Of a DNA stretch of 64,000 nt, positions 1 through 22,157 are shown piece by piece; the first letter of the stretch is position 1; every line of letters starts with the position of its first letter. A model generated the notes under the pieces. That model was not told the DNA's origin and did not search any database. It worked only from the letters and a program-made list of their open reading frames with translations. The position numbers were made by a program, and so were the translations under genes. Origin of the DNA: Enchytraeus crypticus (lineage: Eukaryota > Annelida > Clitellata > Enchytraeida > Enchytraeidae); contig CAJHZI010000431.1 in the NCBI GenBank assembly GCA_905160935.1, positions 2,871,015 through 2,935,014 of the forward strand. The letters run 5' to 3'.

Positions 1-141
1 ACTTGTTAAATTTGGCAGATTGAAATTTGTGTTAGTATTCCCGACACTCTTTTGGTGAACATTTTGAATTAGAGGTAATAGAATTATAACATTAATGTTT
101 TGTTCATTGGGTAATTTGCTGTTTCTGCTTGTTTGTTTCAG

Positions 142-7926
<7,785 letters not shown>

Positions 7927-8303
7927 TCTTGATTGTTATGTGGAAATTACTGCAACTATACGTGTACAAGTCTACATGTGTAATTGTCCGTTGTGTAATG
8001 CATATTTAGCGATTGTTGTTGAACATTCATATACCTGTTTATGCCAAATATACTGTATGTTTCAGGTTTTAGTAGTTAGATCTTCTTTACTTATATTTCT
8101 TTATATATTTGTGCAAAACTTTCGGTTCCCAGGTTAATCGAATGCATCTCTAGATCATGGTGTACGCGTTTTTAATTGTAGATAGAATAAGTGAACGATT
8201 AAGTGCAATTGTGTAATTCACGTTCTTAGTGATAACGTTTGGGGCCATTCTGCTTTTTGTTTGTCACCCAGAATATCAACCTAAGGCTGACGTAGCGTTA
8301 CTA

Positions 8304-8344
<41 letters not shown>

Positions 8345-8715
8345 TAAAGATGATTGACACGACCTCTGGTGAAGTACTACATATACTTTGCTTAGTCATG
8401 GGATTTCTGTTAAATAACTGCATAAATTATGTTAAATACTATTGAGTCAGGAATCTGCATCCCTCCTAGTGTAAAATAAGTATCGACCCTCAGCATTGGG
8501 ATCCCTTCAACTGCAGAAACGCTTTCCTGTTATTTCTCTTTACGATGCCCTCATGTTATATTGCAGAGTCTGCGAGTTAATTATGTAAATAATCTGTTAT
8601 AGTCTATCAATATATTTATTTATATGAATGAACTGTTTAATTCAGTGGCTTAAACCTTTATATTGCATTCCAGATGTACTCTTTTACGTGACAGTTGTCA
8701 TATTTACTAAGCAAT

Positions 8716-8721
8716 AATAAA
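8716..8721 (+). promoter_or_regulatory. candidate poly(A) signal of the SPATS2-like gene
   Basis: AATAAA, about 790 bp after the stop codon. Other AATAAA hexamers occur further on (e.g. near 9462), so the true end of the 3' UTR is not settled. Confidence 0.35.
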
Positions 8722-9156
8722 TTAAATCGAAAAGCTTCCGTTTTGAAATATTTTAGTTTGGTATTGTGTTTTTATTTAGACAGCTTCTTCTTAAAATATC
8801 TAAACTTAATATGATCAACAAGCAACTATAAATAGCTTTCAGGTTAGCATCTGTTAACACGCTACCATGATGCTGTAGAGATAGGCTAGGGTCGAACTCC
8901 TTACCTCTTGTTATTTCTCGGGGGTTGTATTTCAACTCAGTCAACAAACCAGTTAACAGCGCCGGTTAACTTCGCCGGTTAGTTCAGTCATCCTGCTGAA
9001 ACCATTGGCTTATGTAATTGTGTGGAATCTTCCAATTTTTGTGTAAAACTCTTTTGAGGACCAGTCCTGATGAAAATGCAATTAAATTAGCAACTACTGC
9101 TTAGCGATAGTCAACGTTATTGTAATGACATAGTAGCTTTAACAATATGGATCGTT

Positions 9157-9345
9157 AAAATCTCTTCCACTGGCTAGATGACAGTTAATACTATTTAGGT
9201 CTGCATTATTATCCGTGATCAACTGTGGATTCTAGATGACAGATGACAGGTCTACATTATGATCCGAAATCAACTGTGAATTCTAGATGACAGGTCTACA
9301 TTATGATCCGAAATCAACTGTGGATTCTAGATGGAACTCTGTTAC
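9157..9345. repeat. short tandem duplications
   Basis: About three copies around tctacattatgatccgaaat and caactgtg-attctagatga. Confidence 0.75.
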
Positions 9346-12300
9346 TCTTCATTTCACGTCATCTTTTACCCGTTGACCTGTTTTGATGGAGATTCTGTAT
9401 ATAGATGTATCGGTTAGCTAAAGACTACATGTATACTAACAATGCTTTAGTAATAGTGAATAAAATGAGTGCTGCGTTTAATACAGGGCGTTACTGCAGC
9501 TAAATTAGGCATTAATACGCAGATGTAAGGACCTTTTTTATTTTATCCTTTATGACATTCGTAGATTGTATTAAATACGTGTAAGTCATTGGTTATGCTG
9601 TTATGCTGGTTTTGCTGCTATATTTGCAAAAGTGATAGAATAATGAATGGTACGATTTGTAAAATTATTAAATTTCAAATTTCTTTGCGATTTCAAGGCT
9701 CTATTAGCATTTTAATATATAGCGCGGACTGATTCAATTTTGCACATCAGTTGATTTGGTACTGTAATTTGCTATATGCTTAAGATCAATTAGAGATGTC
9801 TGCATTACGTTTTTTAATTATCTGCATAGTGTTCTTACTTATTCTCCATAGTTATTAAATTTTCCATGGTAATTAAATCAGTACAGGTTTCAAGTGATTT
9901 GCATCTTAGTGCAGCAGTTCATGGATGTACTGTTTAACATTTAAATGACACAGTCCATTAACTAGGTAGTTGTCTCTATTAAACGCTACCGCTTTGTTGA
10001 TTACTTCTAACTAATTACTTGTAAATTTTTTCATAAATCAAAATTTGGTCAATACTGAATATGATGATAAAGTATAGAATAGAAATTCGTACTTGAATGA
10101 GACAATTGGCCGAGCTCTAGAGGGAAGACATGTATAATTTGATCTTGTGTGTGATCTGTAGTATGATGGACCATAAATTGATTTTAATTGGTCATATGTG
10201 CTTCGTTGCGTCAATTAAGAGTAGAAAACCTCTTTAGAAGTTAGCTTACTATTTTAAATGAAAATGTTTGTAAAATATTAATTGTTTGAATATGATTGTA
10301 AATCTGTTGCTCAAACTAATAGCTGTATATTATTTTAAACTGAAAACCGTGTCGTACGAAGAATATATGCTTAACTATTACAAAATATGCTTGACTACAT
10401 GTTAACGTTAGGTTGCTTCCAAATCTGCAGATAAACCTATATATGTCATGTAAGTAGATGTTTAATTTACAATTGTACATGTGTATGATTCTACGGTTTA
10501 TGCCTTGGCACCTCTTTCCTATGCTTTCATTTTCCATAGGACACTGGAGTTGGGATTGCATTTTCTGATTTTTCAATTAACTCTTTTGTTAATTAATTTT
10601 GATGATGAAAGTTGATATATTTGTTGTAAGTTTGACTGATTGTACGATAGATTGATTGCAGTTTGATGAATTGTAAGTTGATTGATTGTAAGATTGATTT
10701 TATGTAAGTTGAAGGATTACAATTCCGAGATAAAATGTTGTGAAAGAGATTATAATTAGATTAAACTTAAGATCTGTTCTTGAAAGAGTATTTTATTCGT
10801 AAAATAACCCCTCTTGTATCCAGTGGTTAAAGTGGGGGTAGGAAGGCGAGGGAACTCGGTTCCACTAGCTCTCATTTTCTCTGAGGTGTGTTCCTCTGCT
10901 AGGTGCCCATATTAGATATAGGAGATCTGTAACTACATTACAGGGGGGCCCGAAAAATTCTGACCTTTCCCGTACGTCTCAATTCCCACTTTAACCTCTG
11001 CGTGCATATAGAGCCTCTCTATTCTGATGCTTTTGTGTGGATTAATTCTATTATCTAGGCATATTATGACGAATATTGCTAATTATGACAAATTTTCGTG
11101 CCTGTTGAAGTTTATCTATTATAGCTATTCGTTGTAGTATTTATCTTGCGCAGTTAATTATCGTTGTGTATGTGCCTTTGTCTGTGTGTCTATCTCTCGT
11201 ACTAACCCTGTGATAAATCATTTATGCCAAATACAGTCTGTAGCAATTAAACTTTGGGTTTAGCATTTAATCTGCATTGAATGTCACTTTTTAACTAACT
11301 ACTCTCTCTCTCTTTCTCTCTCTCTCTCTTTATTTCTCTCTGTCTCTCTCTCTTTCTCTCGGAGCTGTAAGCACCGCCACTCCCGGATATATAAATTATA
11401 TTAACTTTTGTTACTTTATCTAGTTTCCATTCATCTTACGATAACGTTATAAAAACTACAGCGAGTTATCTTTACTTCTAGCTCAAGATACGAGACGAAG
11501 TGTATGGAATTCAAATCCCTGATGTTCTGCAGCTCTGCTTATTTAGCAATTGTGCCACCAACCCGGTCGCTTAATTTTTACTTACTAGGACATGTAGGAG
11601 GTATCTACGGAACGACTCAGATTTCCCTGCACGTATTCGCATACTCAGTTCATAAAGTGTTGAACGTGTATGATAAAGCAGGTTAAAAATCGTGAATGGA
11701 CGGAAGTCGTGATGTTAGCTAATTAGAAATTCCTGCGCCTGATTGCCATTCAACATAATTGAAGGTGTTTACACTCGTACAGTACTTTAAGAGTACGCGC
11801 GTAGTTTACAAAGTTTAGACAATATCTATCCATTTCCGGCTGATATCAGGATTAGGTATACATTTCTGCGTGACGGTTAATTATAAGTTGTTCAACAATC
11901 AGCTCGTATCTTTACGAATGAAGTACGGGAATAAATAAGTTAAGATTTCAGTATAAAGCATTGCATATTGAGAGTACCTCTAATGTGAACTAAACTAAGT
12001 AAACTGGGTCAATGATAAGAGGTCAACAACCGGTGTAGTTGCTCCTTAGAAGGCACTGAGGTGCAGTTCGTGTAAATTAAAGATTTACATCGAAATGCAA
12101 TTTTAAGCTAATATTCTAATTCAAGAATTGATGTAGGTTTCTCTGACCTGGAAATCCACGATTAAAAAATGTAAAGTGATCGATGGAAAGAGGTTTGTCA
12201 AATTCTGTCAAATCAATCTTCTGGTGAAATTGTTACAGGAATTGATATCAGATTATACGGCCTTAATAGCAATATTAAGTTACGAAATTAAGGACTAAAA

Positions 12301-12427
12301 TGGCTATATGTGGCTCGAGTGTTATTTATCGATCTTGTTTAAACATTGTAGACCTTGTATGTTATGGAATTTAAGACACCTTGTAAGGGCTCAAAAAGGT
12401 CGAGACATATCACCAGGAAGGGTTACT

Positions 12428-12565
12428 GTTCACACTTAAGTCAAAGTAAAGTGAAAATCACCACACGTGATTTAAAGTAAAGTGAAAATCACCACACGTG
12501 ATTTAAAGTCAAAGTAAAGTCAAAATCACTACACGGGATTTAAAGTCAAAGTAAAATCACTACCC
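12428..12565. repeat. ~40-bp tandem repeat
   Basis: Units with tcaaagtaaagtgaaaatca and ccacacgtgattt. Confidence 0.78.
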
Positions 12566-12989
12566 GATTTATTCATACATTTCATACTGATTTAGCAGAT
12601 GTACTGCAAGCTACCAGCAATTTAGATGTAGACAGGCATATAAAATAAATTGTAATTAAACTATATCATGCAGGCCTATGTGCATTATTAAACACCTCGC
12701 AGCATCACTATCGTAAGCTTCAACATGGCTATTGTGGGTTCTCGCATAAGTCAAGTCTGCGTGTTAAGAGATAGTTTCAGTATTACCTAACGTAATCATA
12801 GTTACCACTGGAGTAACATGGACTTAGGGCGGTGGTTAAAAATAAACCTGCTGTAAAATATTTTACTGTGTAAGATATAAGCCTAATTTATTGTGACAGA
12901 GTTTTACGAAGTTCAGAACGTCAGAGTTATAGAGCTTTCAGATAGGTTTTCTAGATTGGAGTTCATTCAGAATTTTTTTGTACGCACAG

Positions 12990-13400
12990 TCTTTTGTAGC
13001 TCCAAATACTCTCATGTGACTCCTGTCCTCAAGTCCCTTCACTGGCTCAAAGTCAGAGAACGTAGTCTAAACAATTACTCTAAAGAGAACAAGCATTCCT
13101 TCTCGCAGTAAGCTGTCCCAGCGCTCCTTCCACTGAGTGTATTGCATCACCGATCTGGAATTCTCTTCTCTCCACTTTACACACCCTCTTGTCTTGACCT
13201 TATCAGACTCTCGTTCTTTATGAACAGTTTCATAGGCGGTTAAAAGCTTTTCTCTTGATCTCTCCTATCGACCCATTGCACAGGAACTGAGACCAACACG
13301 TAAACCTCCATTCTGCTAGTACTCTTCCTTGGACTGAATACCCGGATTTTGGTTCGCATCTTTTTAGACCCCATACTCTGCTAATCGATTGGATTTATTG
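12990..13400 (+). mobile_element. L2/CR1-type LINE remnant
   Basis: HVTPVLKSLHWLKVRER in frame, then sequence nearly collinear with 53820-54340 (tggaattctcttc..., atgaacagtttcat...). Confidence 0.75.
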
Positions 13401-13994
13401 TTGTTTCTGCTATATACCAGAAAAGCTAAATTGCATTTATTTATACAACAAATGTGATTAGTTGTGCATGAAATTATGCATAACATTGCGTCTTTCACCA
13501 AAATCGATTATTTAGCTTTTATAGTATTCGACAATTTATATATCTTGAACGCCTTATCTAGATATTTAGTCGGCTCTAGTTGCGCAAGTCCAATATATTG
13601 AATTATGTTGATTTTATTAATTATGCTATAGTATAAGCTACGGGACTTTAACTCGTAGAGTCTTAGCTTGACGTAATGTAGCGGCTCTAAAACGTTACAG
13701 TCAGAAGTCGTATTGATCGAATCTTGTTGTTATCCGACATTACTCATAACTCATCGTCGTCAACAATACTCCGGGTGGTATGGAAATACGAAACCCCGCT
13801 CATTTCCTTATTTACTATTCAATAATAGGTATTGCTTGTATTTATTTAATCACAATTTTGTCTAAAATATGTCGAGATTTCGTTAATTGCTCAATGCCAA
13901 TGATCGATTGCGCTCCCTTTTGTGAAAACATTTTGTTTTCACATTTTATATCACATTTTGTCTTATACTAAATGCCCATGTTGCATAAGCAAAT

Positions 13995-14050
13995 ATTCAT
14001 TATCGTCATCTTCCCTTGAATCCCAGTTTAATTATGGTCGGATTGGAATT
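13995..14050 (-). mobile_element. LINE 3' tail, GAT-tailed family
   Basis: cttcccttgaatcccagttt with a catcatctt-type run, the truncated end of the same family. Confidence 0.5.
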
Positions 14051-15180
14051 GTTATAATTGTGAGTAAAGTTTAACTCCAAGTGATGGTTTGCCCCTCGGA
14101 AATCTGTCATCGTTGATAACCGCGTAGTTTTCTATTTCAACGATAGTGAATGCACTGATAACATCTCACACACAATGCGCCTGAGCGTTATGTTAGCGAT
14201 GTTGTATGTAACAGCACGCATAGGCCTCCTTGCATTAAAGCGCATAATACCTAGGCTCATATGCCTGTAGGTAGCGACATTTGAGTAATAAGCTTTACAT
14301 CTAGCTTGAGGTTCACTGTCTTTTAAACGGCAGTCTGATATATCGATATTTCATATATCAAGTTGTTAGCTAAGGTTTAGGCTAAGTAAAGCATTACCTA
14401 TGATATGTCTGGCCAATTATAGAATTTTAACTTGCATAGCTTTCTATTAAACGTCGTATTTTGTAATAAGTGTTATCGATGCAACCATCTGATTTCTGAA
14501 GAGAACAGATTAAATTAAAAGTATAATTATTTTTGTTCTAATATTGCTCAATTGTTTGCGAAGTATTGCTATGTTTGCCTGCGCATAAAGTATCGTGGAA
14601 AAGTATGGTCTTGATTTTTAGGAACAATTTAATTTTACGATTTACTTTTAGAAAGAGAGTTAATGATAACAGTGGTCGGATTAAATATTGGAGCTATCCC
14701 ATTTTATAATTAGCTGGATAGAAGAAGAAATTACTATCCTCGAAATATTCTTTAATTGTATAAATAAAAAATAGGCCTATATAAAATAAAAAGTACACTA
14801 AGTAAAAATATAAGATAAAAATACAAATAATATAATATAAAAGACTATTAAAAGTAAAAATATAAAATGCAATTACTCTGTAATTATATTTTACTTTTTT
14901 CTTGCACTACTGAATTGGATAAATAGAAGTGATATAGAAATGATTCAAGTATTCCGCTATTGTAATTTATTTCAGCGTTGCTTCAGCTGCTTTTGTCTCG
15001 CCTACGTTAACTAAATTAAACTAGGGATAAAATCAAATTTATTTGACTTATTTAGAATTAAAACTCCATCGACTGAACCTCTTTGCGATAATATTCCGCA
15101 TAGAATTAAACTAAAAATAGCAAGTAAAAAACCGGTGTTTATAATAATTTTAGAAGCTTTAGAATTTATCTGAGCCAGCC

Positions 15181-15290
15181 ATGGGGAAGCAGGTTGATCT
15201 GACGCATTTGAGTGAGGAGGAATGTCAGAACATTCTGAAAGTGGTGCAGAGAGATTTCGAGCTGCGGCAACAAGAGAAAGAGAGATTAGA
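15181..15290 (+). CDS. MYRIP: MyRIP-like exon 1: SHD1 helix, start codon
   Basis: ATG in good context (ccATGG). Encodes [20 protein letters not shown] and [17 protein letters not shown], closely following the MGRKLDLSGLTDDE..VLQVVQRDFxLR pattern of MyRIP. Donor gtaagt, phase 2. The following intron is about 5.1 kb, the longest in the gene. Confidence 0.88.
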
Positions 15291-17631
15291 GTAAGTATTG
15301 AGACTATGTCAACTCGGTTTATCTCAGGTGGGAGTGTTTTCCCTGTTTCTAAAAAAGAAGTTAAAATAAATTTTAATTGTAAAGCGCCTAATTAAACGCA
15401 TATATTTTAAATTTTCTCGGACAAATCTCTATATCATTCTTCACCTCTAGCGATATCCGTAACATTGAAGATGGCTTTAATTCAGAAACCTGCATCCAAT
15501 TCGGCTCGTAATTTCTCTATTGATCTGGGCTCAGGTAACTAACTATACGCCTTATACCGTACAAATTCAGTTTAATGCAAATCTCTTACTTGAGCACAGA
15601 TATCCAGTCAATCTTCCACGTACATGTATAGAGATGTTATTGCTAGTGCACGCTAAGAACGCAGTGTTCCTGCCACTGCTATCTGCTAAGGAACGAGAAA
15701 ATGTCTCTTTATATTATTGACTGTTGATTGGTTGTTTGATCGATTGATTGGTTAATTGCTTGATTGATTGACGTACTATGTCGGGTCATATCTATATTTT
15801 ATTATATCGTTCAAAACTATTTGAGACTTGACAGTCAATAAAAAGTGCTGTAAATTTTTTTGATATTTTTGCGAAAGGCTTAGTTGGTGATTATGGGCGC
15901 AATTATGATAAATGCGTGATAGTGGTCATAATACTAGTGATTTAATTTAATTTAATTTAATGTATCAACTGACACGATGTCAAGTAAAATATAACCAGTG
16001 ATCAATTACTTAGATTTTTTTGTGAAAAGAAAGGACACAAAGGTCAAACGACACTGAAGTGTGGCCTGAAATAAAAGAATAGGGCTAGGTCCTATATGTT
16101 TCTATATGTTCAATATGTTATGAGTAACAACACTCTTCAACGTGACCATAGATTCCGGAAAGGAATCCCCACTTCTCAAACTTTAATTACAAACTAGAAC
16201 TTTCGCATATTTACGCTGGATTGCTCAGTGTATACAGTATTGCTTTAATGAATGGCCACGAGATTGGCGGGAAGACTTGAGTAGTCCATAATTTTTCTGG
16301 GTCACCACAGATTTGTTCATTCAAAATTTTGAAATACAGTATTAGATCAGAATGCAACCGTCTACACTCTATAGACAGTAAAGTAGAATAAATAATGCCA
16401 TATTAGAATATGCAATTTTATCGCATAAAACTGCAATGCTGTTGAATACATTCGTAGACGAGAAGTCAAAGTTTTGTCCTGAAACACATTTAGTAGCACG
16501 TTGGCTAATTAATATACCCGAGTGGCAGATTCCTAGCTAAGATAACGTACTAGTGTTCATTTAAATCAGATTAAACACCAGCAAATGCGTTATGTTAGTG
16601 GATCATAGCAGAGTTATTAATGCTAAAGATGTATACCACATAAACGAAATCGTTAAACGATTTATTGATTTGACGTAATCGCCAGTCTATAAGACTGCTT
16701 TGAGCTGAAGCGAAGAGATATATCTTCGACAACTAAACTTCCTACGCCGCAATCTAATTAAAGTTACGATCAATATCAAATAGCAGGCTTATATTACATA
16801 TTAAAATAATAATTTAACTCTCTGTGACATAAACTTATGATATAAAAGTTATTCAATATCATCGATATTTTTTATACAAAAGTTGTTGTACCAGTAAGAA
16901 AATAGTTGTAGAAGTTATTTAAAGTTAAGTTAGGGACGTTTTCAGTCCATCTCGCTCTAATATCATCACTGACTCTTGATACGGAAACAGGCTTTAAAGA
17001 GAGCCGTGCCAAATTACTTTTATTTGGCTACTCCTGTGATATCATTTTGTTAGGTTTATTTAAAGTTGATTTAATGTGTTCCAAAGGAATATTTTACTAC
17101 AACGTGTTATTCAGTCACCGACCTTTATTTTAGCTATTTATCTATTCGTCTCTGTTTGAAACGTCGTAAGGTATTTTCAATCTTCACTGCTCATCTACAT
17201 TCTGAATGTTTAAACATGCATAATACTACATCGTAAATTTGTAGCATAATGTAACTATTGTGTTGGTTATATTATTCGTTTTACGGTATTACTGTGGATT
17301 AGGCGGCTTGTTTGGAAGAAGTGACATATCTTTTATATTTGCCTACTTTGTCGTGTTTATTGATGAAATAAAAGATTTCTTTCACAGTTTTCTCCTTTGA
17401 CATCATTCCAAGAATAAGATCAAGATTTTTGTTACAGTCTCGAATACTAGTAGGCCTATCAAAGCCTGGCGTAGCTTATAATAGACATAATAGCATTCAA
17501 TCACGGGACAAGTAATAAACTACGGGTATAGGCCTATACATATACATGTATACGTATATGTATATGTAGGCTGTATATAATATGTATATATATAAATAGA
17601 TATCTATATATGCCTATGTTATATAAATATG

Positions 17632-17684
<53 letters not shown>

Positions 17685-17770
17685 CCTACATGTATATATA
17701 TACATACATATGTATACATACTGTACATACATTATATATATACATGTATATATATACATACATACATACA

Positions 17771-17801
<31 letters not shown>

Positions 17802-20800
17802 TGTATTGTCGATACAGAGTTTAAACGTCGGCTTATATTCATATTAGTTTGATACTCATGTTGCGCGTCCGAAATAATTATGGTGTCAAATATTCTAACT
17901 ATATAAAATAATAAAACTATTTATTTTTGCTTAACAATGTATTTTGTTAATATTATTATTTCCTATTCGTCTTAAAGTTATTGTATTTCAACAATTAATT
18001 TGATGAAAATACCGCAGAAAATGTCTGGGTTTTGCGAAGATTTTCAATCTTTTCCTTTTCCGGTTGTATCTCCTTTAGTCGACCCCTTATAGTCAAATAT
18101 TATATTCGTTTGATCCGTTCTAAGAATTCTCAGCATCCAACAGCATCTTGATCGCCCAATGAAGACGATTGCCTACAACAGAAACTAGTGTCTACCATTG
18201 GGTAGTAGGTTATTGGTTAGTAGGTGTATAGTGCTACTTAGTGCGGCTATATTAAAACTAGTGTAGGTGTGCTGCTCGGGTCATTTATTATCTCTGTTGT
18301 CTCTAGGACTTTGTCTTTATAATGAACTTTTATTAATTGCTCTTCAAGTCTGACCTAAACATAAACTAAAGCTATATTATACGCGTTACAGTAGTAACTG
18401 TACGGGTACATACCTACACGTAAAATATTTCATGTAATTTCAAATATATCAATCAATAAGCTCATAGTGCCACTCGAGCATTCAGAGCACGGTTTTAAGA
18501 TAGTGTTATCAGAAACCTAGAAGAAGCCAGTCGGTATTAATTATGGACAACAATGCATTTGACATGCCATTCTTTGCATGATGTCAGGTTCAAGGCTTAC
18601 ATATGATACGCATATGAAAATTTCACATATGAAAATTGTACCTTTTAAAAGTTTCCATTTTCACATTAATTTTTTTTAATTAAACAATTTGTACCATGTA
18701 AAATTGCAAACTCAAAGGTAATTTTTGTATATCAGCAGCTAAATGGAGATTCAATAAGTTTTTGAACGATCAATCAATTAACTCATTTTAAAGTTGTAAT
18801 CATTTGTGGCGTTTTACTCTTTTCGCAATTAAACTTCCGAACAATTTATAAAATGTAAAATTTTGAGCTTATGAAATCACAAAATGTAACTTAATTGTAT
18901 TAGTTTGCTCTGATACGATTAGAAAGGAGAGTCGATCCCATTGGCCTAACTAATCACCTTTCACCCATCATTCGTAACTGGCACGGGGCAGCCCTTTCAT
19001 TTAGGGGGTTACCTGTATTACCTGTTACAGGTAACCCCGTTCATACGGGGTTACCTGTACACGAACAGAAATTCGTGGATTATTATTATCATTCAATTAC
19101 ATGAATAGTTTTCGAACAATTGCTACCTTCGGCCTTGGGTGCAGCTGGGAGAGCCGCCCTTGCATTTAGGGGCAGCTGCCCTCCTAAATGAAAGGGCTAT
19201 TATTCAAAACTATTCATGTAATTAAATGATAATATTATTCCACGAATTCGTGTTGCCCACGTTGAAGGGCAGCATACTGCTCGATGTTGTCAAGGACGAC
19301 AGTAGCACTCTAATTGTTGTCATACATTTGATCATTAAACAATAATTATTTTCATATTCTGATATTTATAGCCTCGGCTGCCACCTCATCATCTCACCAC
19401 CCCACTGTCACCCCATGAAAAAATAGTTGGCTACGCCCCTTGTCCATCCAATAGCCCGGCCTTATTATTATATGTTGGGTGATTTGATCACATGTATGTA
19501 CGAGCACTGCAGTATTATTAATATTTATATAATCATAACATTTGATATTGTACAGTACGTGCAATAGAATGCCGGTTATGCGGCCAATATCATAGAGAAT
19601 TAATGAATTCCTATACGTCTCGATACTATTGGCTACTCTGAATTAACTGTAGTCTCGTACTGAACTGATATGTGGACTGCGCGTATATTAGAGTCATAAA
19701 ATATCTTAAGTATTCATATCAAAGCAATGATTTGATTATTATGCGATGAGTTAACGTAATTGTGGACAGACTGTTATCAGGCAAGTCTAATGTACGTGTT
19801 TGCAATTACAAAATCAATTAGAAATTTGTCAATTAGAAAAAAGTAAACACGCATTAGAGTGAAATGATCAACTATGTTGATATCCATCACTTTTAATGCC
19901 ACATGTTTGAACCGTTAGACAATTTAGACCATTTTCCATATAACCAGTCCAGTGAATGTCAAATAAAAAAATACAAAATAAAAATAATAAAAGTAATATA
20001 ATAAAATAAAAAATAAAATAATACATAATAAAATAATATAATACAAAATAAAAAAAGAAAATATGTAGCCTGCAACGTATGATAATTCATCATTAATATG
20101 TATTATTTTAACTACAATGACCATATACCAGTCGCTGTAAGGAGGTTGAGCAATTTTATTGTAGCTTATCACGCATGCAAATCTTTGACTTGAATGTCTT
20201 GCAGTGTCCATTCAACTTTGCAATTTGAGCGGCACAGTTATGAAAATGAAGATCGGTAGTGTAATTAAAGATTACATTAATCGCTTCCTAAATTCGGTAA
20301 CTCTCTAAATAAATAGACTAATTTATTAACTGTTAATAATTAACTAATTGACTGATTGACTGACTAATTGATTGATCTATTCTTTTTTGATTGATCAGTT
20401 GATTTACTAATTGATTGTAGAAAGTTACAGGGAGAAGTAGTTGACCTGGAGAGTAAGGCGGGTAGCGGAGTGATCGATGGTAACGCTTGCTCTCTGTGTA
20501 ACTCCAACTTTCGCTTCCTCATAAACCCGAGGTATCGATGTTCAACTTGCGCTCGGGAATTCTGCAAGAAGTGCATCCTCAGAGGTGAAGCAGCTGCAGC
20601 AGCTGCCCAAGCTGCGGCAGCTGCTGGTGAAAGCCTTGATAGTACTACAGCCGGTGGGACAACTGCTGATATATGCAAAGTCTGCGAGCTACATAGGTTG
20701 GTTGAGACTGCTTTGAAATTTGCTATATTGGCATTTCTGTGTTTTATATTTGTGGTGTTCTTTATTATTCTATGTTTTATATCTGTGGTGTTCTTTATTA

Positions 20801-22106
20801 TTCTATGTTTTATATCTGTGGTGTTCTTTATTATTCTATGTTTTATATCTGTGGTGTTCTTTATTATTCTATGTTTTATATCTGTGGTGTTCTTTATTAT
20901 TCTATGTTTTATATCTGTGGTGTTCTTTATTATTCAATGTATCATATTTGTGATGTTCTCAGTGCGTTGAACTAATAAAACTTTGAAACATCGGGTGTTT
21001 AACGCTAGATTTCTCATTGAAGAGCAGCCTCAAGACTGGAAAATTTAATAGAAATGATACTCTAGGCATTACGCTGAAAGCAGAATATGCATTCATCTCT
21101 CATTATCATCCCGAACATTGAAGTTAATATTTTTAAGTTTCAATTTGAGTTCTAAGAAAGATTCTTTCAGCAAATATCTTTTTCGATTTTTAACATAAGG
21201 CTGTATAATTTCATCCAATCTCACACATTACGGTTTACTATTTACTATTTAATATTACAAATATTTGTACTCTAATTGCATTAAATGCAATGCAATCATA
21301 CGACTGAAATGTGTTGATATTGTTGTGTAGATCGTATGACAGACAGACAAACTCTTGGTTCTACAAGACAATACAGAGGAGATACAAGAGGTTCGGTAGT
21401 GCCAAGGTCGTCAGGTCGTTGTATCGACGGCGAACAGCCTGTACGTTAGATACTCTTCTTCTTCTTATCCAATTATTATCTATCCAGGCACAACAGCCTG
21501 TACGTGAGATAATCTCTTGCTTATCCAATGATTATCTATCGAGGCACAAGAACCTGTACATTAGATAATCTCTTTCTTATCCAATGATTATCTATCGAGG
21601 CACAAGAGCCTGTACATTAGATAATATCTTTCTTATCCAGTGATTATCTATCGAGGCACAACAGCCTGCACGTTAGACACTCTTCTTCGTAGCATATCTA
21701 ACGATTCATCACAACTTTAGCTGATTAACTGGTGAAGTTGATGAAGTTTAAGTTGGCTAAGTTTAACGTCAGTTTCCTCACTCGAAAGCTATGTCAGTGA
21801 CGGGCGAGCCCAGGATTTGAACCCCGCACCTACTGATCCACGATACCTGATAACTATGTAGTAATTCAGGGGTTTGGAGTATACGCACTTGGTTAAGCAG
21901 CGCGTCAATGATCGAAACTAAAGTCACGTCTAACTCGGTAGTATATGAATGTATGGCAACCTAGGAAGACCGAGTTTTTACAGCTTTGAATGCAAATATC
22001 TCCAAATTGATGTAAGGTGTTCTTAAATCCTTCCTGAATGCATCCTGTGCTCTATCAATGACAACACCTACAAATAATCCTTTAGAGAAAAATCCCATGA
22101 GAGATT

Positions 22107-22157
<51 letters not shown>

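Larger units (their letters stand above)
7927..15180. other. 3' UTR and intergenic DNA
   Basis: Between the SPATS2-like stop and the MyRIP-like start no exon with coding character was found on either strand. The only structure seen is short TC runs (8308-8341, 11300-11360), small tandem duplications (9157-9345, 12428-12565), an L2/CR1-type LINE remnant (about 12990-13400) and a LINE tail (13995-14050). Confidence 0.6.

Noticed and set aside
10800-11000. Possible SINE or hairpin (ggttaaagtgggggt ... cccactttaacc)
   Set aside because: Only a short inverted match and no second copy recognised in the window; not enough to call.
20470-20970. Open frame continuing exon 2 into eleven-residue hydrophobic repeats ([11 protein letters not shown])
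   Set aside because: It is intron retention through a 33-bp minisatellite; all three frames are open because 33 is a multiple of 3, and a splice donor ends the exon at 20696.
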